DNA of 64,000 bases, taken from contig JAFGLG010000007.1 of assembly GCA_016928155.1 (NCBI GenBank), forward strand, positions 207,320 through 271,319, in the 5' to 3' direction. The first letter of the stretch is position 1; every line of letters begins with the position of its first letter. Source of the stretch: Candidatus Woesearchaeota archaeon. GTDB lineage: Archaea > Nanobdellota > Nanobdellia > Woesearchaeales > JAFGLG01. Position numbers and translations under genes: made by a program. Positions 59,933 to 64,000 of this stretch are shown one piece after another. Below the pieces are notes generated by a model. It was not told the DNA's origin and did no database searches. It saw nothing but the letters and a program-made list of their open reading frames with translations.

Positions 59933-62900
59933 GGGTAATCCTGTATTCCGTAGTCTGTTGTATATGTGCCAGCATGAGTGCCGAGAGGCAGGATCTGTCT
60001 TAATGTTAATGTAGTCTGGATGCCGTTTGTCAAATTTGAATCCTCATCAAACAAGGAGTCGACAACCTGCAAATCCTGATAATCATTTGAGATATCATAA
60101 ACCCTCTGCTGGCCAGAGCTGTTGGTGTATATCATGGTTGCATAGCCTGCAACAGGTATTGTATATCCATTCGATGACCAATCATCAAGCCTCATCCTCG
60201 CCCTGGTGTTGCCGTTATTGAGGCTTATCTGGAACCGGTATTCCCAATAATCAGAGCCATCAGCGACAGCATTTGCCTTAGTTGCCTGCAACCCAAGCAA
60301 CACAAGACCATATGTGGTGTCTATTGTTGTGTTGGCCTCTTCCACAATATTCCTTGTCTCTTCATTGCCACTTGTATCAGTGGCAACTGCCTCGAATCCA
60401 TAAGACTGCCCCTCCACACCAAGGAATACAGCACTTGTCAATGGGGTATCATCCATCCAGAGATACCATGAACCATTATAGACCCAGATATCATATGAAC
60501 CCATCCCCCAGTCTTCGTCCACAGCCCAAGAGACATTGAATTGGAGCGAATTCGTGATGTTGTCAAGCGGATTCACTGTAGCATTCGGAGGCCAGACATC
60601 ATAATAATAAGCCCTTGTCTCGTCTTCATCAACCACATTTCCAGCCCCATCTGCGCAAAGCAGAAAAATGCGGTTTAGGCCTGGATTGCTTGTCAAGGAT
60701 ATCAGATGTTTGTAACCATATGAATTGTCCGTGGTATTAGTGCCAGATCCATATGTAAAGGTATCATTGCTGTACTGGCAATAGGTGTTCTCATCTGTCA
60801 GAATATTTACATTGACTTCAGACCAGTTGCCTACTGTAGGGTACACCGCCATATTAGTGATATGCGGAGGTATATTATCCATTGTGAACAGGTACATCAC
60901 AGGATCATTCATCAGATGTCCTGAAGTGTCATTGCACTTGATGTAGTAAAGGTTCGTTCCTGTCATCGGAGTGATTGATGCATTGTGATAAGTGTTGTTG
61001 TCATTCATTGCAGTCATCAATGAATAATTCAATGTGCCGCCTGTCGAGTATCTGCAGGATGCATTCTCGTCTGTGACTGCATAAAGCATTGAAGGCAAAG
61101 TATTGTAAAGGTTTTCAGTGCCCAGATCGGTGCCCATCTCGACAACAGAAGGTGCTGAGGAATCAACAAGCACAGAGCTGCTTGAATAATTCAGATTGCT
61201 AGCTTCATCCCTGCATCCATAATAGATTGTGTATAACCCATCTGAGGGCACACCTATAGTAGAGGCATAAGCGCCTGATGATGCATTTATCAATGATAAC
61301 TGGTCAGCCATTGAGCTGAATTGCACATCTGACAATGAATACCTGCATTCAAGCTCGCTGTCCAAAGTGTCGTTTGCGATTATAGTATACATGAAGCTCA
61401 ATGAGTTCTTCTCTGAATATGTGGCAGGATAAACATTCGGTCGTGTAGTGTCTATCCAGAACACTCTTATTTCGCTCCATTCGCTTGTTATTGCTCCCCC
61501 GCCGATATTCCTTGAAGCCATTACTCTCCATGAATAATTGCCATCACTCAAATATTTAACCGAACTGGATGTGACATTCTCACCACATAGGGGAACAATG
61601 CCCCCTCCACCAGAGAGGTTGGTGACCTCAACCTGATATTGGTCCTCACCTGTAACATCATACCATCCAAGGGTTATGTTCGTGCTGTTGTGCCAGTGAT
61701 TATTCTCAGGCCATTTCAACTGTGGGGTGGCAAGCGGAGTGTCGTCGACATTTTCTGTATAGACAAGCACCTGGTTGCTCAATATCTCATTCAGGGCTGC
61801 ATCCTCGCACATGACCTGCAATGAGTGAGAACCGTCTGTCTCAAGAGAAGAGTTCCAGTTGTATGCGCCGATAAGATGTGTCGAATTCTCCCAGATTTTA
61901 TTTGTGATCAGTATGTACGGTTTTCCATCGATTGTAATATAACAATCCTCAATCCCATTCTCATCATAAGCAGTGAAGTTCACATCAACCATGCCCATCA
62001 AGGTTGAGCCTCCGAGTGGAGATGTTATGACAGCATTTGGTTTATAGACATCCTTTGTCATGCGCCAGTTCATGACCTGCCTATGGATTATGCCATAAGT
62101 GTCATTGATATATACTGAGTCTATTGTCCGCACTGAGCTGTCAGCGCCTGTCATCTGGTATTCGAGCTCCCAGCCCAGGGTAACAGGATTGAAATCTGCA
62201 GTGTGGTTGATGCCTTCAATCTCAAGCATTATCCAGGTTATGCCTGTCCCTCCTTCTGAGGCATTGCCAGTGATGGCAAAATATTCAGGCACGTAGGAAT
62301 CATTGGCTGGGTACAATATATCTACAACAGGCGGATCAGTATTGATGATGAACCATCTTTTCTCAGTATCATTCACATTGCCTGCCCTGTCTGCTGCTGC
62401 TGCAGTCACAGTGTAGTTGGAATCAGGATAGAGATTGGGATCGAATGTCGCGCTCCAGTAATCACCATCCTGGGCTGCTGCAATCTGGGTGACAAAAGCG
62501 CCATTTGAAGAGTTTGTTATGTTGAAGACCACAGATGCGACACCTGCAAGAGTGTCATTCGCAGTCACATTTATAGTCCTGTTGGTCACTACCCAATTCT
62601 CGCCGTCAGCTGGATTGTTGAACCAGACTCCAGGATTGACTGTGTCGATTGTGATTGTCCAAGGTGCTGATGTATCTGTGTTTCCGGCAAGATCTGTGCA
62701 GTTGACCCACCAGTCATAGACATTATCTGCAAGCTCTGTTGAGGTTATCCCTGTATTGGTGTTGTTCAATACAGCAGCATCGCTTCCAAGGTTATATGTT
62801 GTTGTAGTATCATTTGCATATAATGCACAGCTTGCATTAGGGCTCAAAGCGTCTGTATAATTGAATGTGAATGTGGTTGTGTTGTCATTTGTGTAGGTGC

Positions 62901-64000
62901 TGTCTGGCGGTGCGATGTTGGCGACTACAGGTGCTGTCCTGTCAACAACAAAATACCATGTTTCGGACAAGCCATAATTATTTGCATTATCTGTGCAATT
63001 CACATTCCAATGCCATAACCCTTGATCATTAGTGTTTATTGAATAATTGGTTGCAGTACTATTAGGGGAATCAACCCAAGGTAATAGAGGTCCACTGCCA
63101 ATTGGTCTTATTGGGATAGGAAGACAATTGAGCATTGTGTCACTATTGTCAAAAGCAGTCCAGTTGAGGTTTTGACTTGTGGCACTTGAATAAGTCATAT
63201 TATATGGTGTATTCAATACAACAATCGGATCCTGTGTATCAACAGTGATATACCTTGTCTCAGAAACATTCCAGTTGCCTGCAAGGTCAGAGCAGTTGAT
63301 GTACCATTCATGATTCCCGTCTGTCATCTCAGCTGAAGTTATATTAGTCGGTGTGTTGTTCAGCACAGAAGTGTTTGCGCCATATACAGAACCATCAACA
63401 TATAATGAGCAGTTGAATGCCATGCTCTGATGGTTATATGCATAGAACCCAAAATCGGTTGTGTTGTCAGATGAGTTGTATCCATCAACAGGGTCTGTGG
63501 AGACAACAACAGGGGCTGTTGTATCTATTGTGAAGGCCCTTGTCTCGCTGGATGCATTATTGCCGGCAATATCCCCACATGTCACATTCCAGAACCATAT
63601 GCCCTCTATTGTGGTGATGTTTACCTGGCTGCCAAGGGTATTGTTGGCAGTGGCATAAGGCCCTGATGTGCTGGGCGCAGATCCGGGCTGCTGTACTGTC
63701 ACATAACAGTCCAGATATCCGGAAAGATGATCTGTAGGCAGCCAGCTGAGGTTGAGTGAAGCATTGAAGGTGGAAATATCATCCGGCGGACTGATCAGTG
63801 CAACAGCAGGACCCTGAGTGTCGACTGTGATTTCTCTTATGCCTGAAATACCCGAGTTTCCCGCTAGGTCAGTGCAGTTAATCAGCCACGAATATCTGCC
63901 GTCAGGAATCTCAGATGAGGTTATGTTTGTTGCAGTGTTGTTCCAGACAGAAACATTCTGGCCATATTGGATTCCATCCAACAGCAAAGTGCATGATGCA
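59929..64000 (-). CDS. Giant Ig-repeat surface protein, N-terminus beyond window
   Basis: At least 1352 aa are visible, and the frame is open at the right edge, so the start lies outside. It is a chain of about twelve Ig-like modules of 85-110 residues, each ending in a D-T-x-x-P linker (for example FTIDTTAPVVVSTDPVDG, YITVDTQDPIVVLN). Many modules carry WxxxCxDLAGN with a second Cys, so one disulfide each. N-x-S/T sequons are extremely dense, implying heavy N-glycosylation. The final 150 residues differ and may be the anchoring or terminal domain. Probably a long adhesin or stalk. It is directly followed by the membrane protein at 59932-58955 in an operon. Confidence 0.85.
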   Translation of the reverse strand, partial: ASCTLLLDGIQYGQNVSVWNNTATNITSSEIPDGRYSWLINCTDLAGNSGISGIREITVDTQGPAVALISPPDDISTFNASLNLSWLPTDHLSGYLDCYVTVQQPGSAPSTSGPYATANNTLGSQVNITTIEGIWFWNVTCGDIAGNNASSETRAFTIDTTAPVVVSTDPVDGYNSSDNTTDFGFYAYNHQSMAFNCSLYVDGSVYGANTSVLNNTPTNITSAEMTDGNHEWYINCSDLAGNWNVSETRYITVDTQDPIVVLNTPYNMTYSSATSQNLNWTAFDNSDTMLNCLPIPIRPIGSGPLLPWVDSPNSTATNYSINTNDQGLWHWNVNCTDNANNYGLSETWYFVVDRTAPVVANIAPPDSTYTNDNTTTFTFNYTDALSPNASCALYANDTTTTYNLGSDAAVLNNTNTGITSTELADNVYDWWVNCTDLAGNTDTSAPWTITIDTVNPGVWFNNPADGENWVVTNRTINVTANDTLAGVASVVFNITNSSNGAFVTQIAAAQDGDYWSATFDPNLYPDSNYTVTAAAADRAGNVNDTEKRWFIINTDPPVVDILYPANDSYVPEYFAITGNASEGGTGITWIMLEIEGINHTADFNPVTLGWELEYQMTGADSSVRTIDSVYINDTYGIIHRQVMNWRMTKDVYKPNAVITSPLGGSTLMGMVDVNFTAYDENGIEDCYITIDGKPYILITNKIWENSTHLIGAYNWNSSLETDGSHSLQVMCEDAALNEILSNQVLVYTENVDDTPLATPQLKWPENNHWHNSTNITLGWYDVTGEDQYQVEVTNLSGGGGIVPLCGENVTSSSVKYLSDGNYSWRVMASRNIGGGAITSEWSEIRVFWIDTTRPNVYPATYSEKNSLSFMYTIIANDTLDSELECRYSLSDVQFSSMADQLSLINASSGAYASTIGVPSDGLYTIYYGCRDEASNLNYSSSSVLVDSSAPSVVEMGTDLGTENLYNTLPSMLYAVTDENASCRYSTGGTLNYSLMTAMNDNNTYHNASITPMTGTNLYYIKCNDTSGHLMNDPVMYLFTMDNIPPHITNMAVYPTVGNWSEVNVNILTDENTYCQYSNDTFTYGSGTNTTDNSYGYKHLISLTSNPGLNRIFLLCADGAGNVVDEDETRAYYYDVWPPNATVNPLDNITNSLQFNVSWAVDEDWGMGSYDIWVYNGSWYLWMDDTPLTSAVFLGVEGQSYGFEAVATDTSGNEETRNIVEEANTTIDTTYGLVLLGLQATKANAVADGSDYWEYRFQISLNNGNTRARMRLDDWSSNGYTIPVAGYATMIYTNSSGQQRVYDISNDYQDLQVVDSLFDEDSNLTNGIQTTLTLRQILPLGTHAGTYTTDYGIQDYP

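Overview
The window is a gene-dense piece of an archaeal chromosome. The evidence is an RNA polymerase with split largest subunits (A'/A'' and B''/B'), eukaryote-like ribosomal proteins (L30e, S27e, L44e), aIF2-alpha, Nop10, GINS, a family-B DNA polymerase, intron-bearing tRNAs, AT-rich TATA boxes with short or absent leaders, and GGTGAT-type ribosome binding sites. The Methanocaldococcus-type S-layer protein, a KRGQ class III (pilin-like) signal peptide, many small exported proteins and large Ig-repeat surface proteins resemble what is seen in DPANN lineages such as Woesearchaeota or Pacearchaeota. That placement is inference; no rRNA is present to settle it.

Layout. 1-5.2 kb: the end of an ABC ATPase, an unusual three-part fusion (APC permease, methyltransferase, DUF3108-like domain), a tandem-repeat block and two paralogous small secreted proteins. 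5.2-14.4 kb: the transcription/translation operon rpoH-rpoB2-rpoB1-rpoA1-rpoA2-rpl30e-nusA-rps12-rps7 on the minus strand, preceded by tRNA-Lys and tRNA-Asp. 14.9-22.5 kb: mostly small, poorly known genes (Ham1-like pyrophosphatase, methyltransferase-like protein, cupredoxin-like lipoprotein, PlsC-type acyltransferase, Kazal-domain lipoprotein). 22.6-30.3 kb: a lone histidine kinase, a MacB-like ABC exporter with its own extracellular partner, an encapsulated-ferritin-like protein, tRNA-Tyr with a tRNA-like neighbour, and a surface-protein operon. 30.4-37.3 kb: enolase and phosphoglycerate mutase, a methyltransferase, the conserved operon rpl44e-rps27e-aIF2a-nop10-PAC2, and GINS. 38.3-40.7 kb: the S-layer gene. 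41.2-52.3 kb: one operon of seven genes, mostly for exported or membrane-anchored proteins, with no recognised function as a set. 52.4-54.1 kb: iscS and iscU with a strongly structured spacer. 54.1-64 kb: an ABC exporter, PolB, a membrane protein with disulfide-rich repeats, and a giant Ig-repeat surface protein that runs off the right edge.

Two things stand out. All three recognisable tRNAs carry an intron at the same unusual place, between positions 59 and 60 of the T-loop; two of them also have an anticodon-loop intron. I folded these by hand, and removing the introns restores 73-74 nt cloverleaves. Second, the 41.2-52.3 kb operon looks like a dedicated cell-surface or secretion assembly. 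It combines a class III signal-peptide protein, a 1110-aa Cys-rich Ig-like protein, a membrane TPR protein, a small anchored Ig-like protein, a 1060-aa exported protein, and two small cytoplasmic proteins (a zinc ribbon and a charged helix). It is the best candidate here for an undescribed system.
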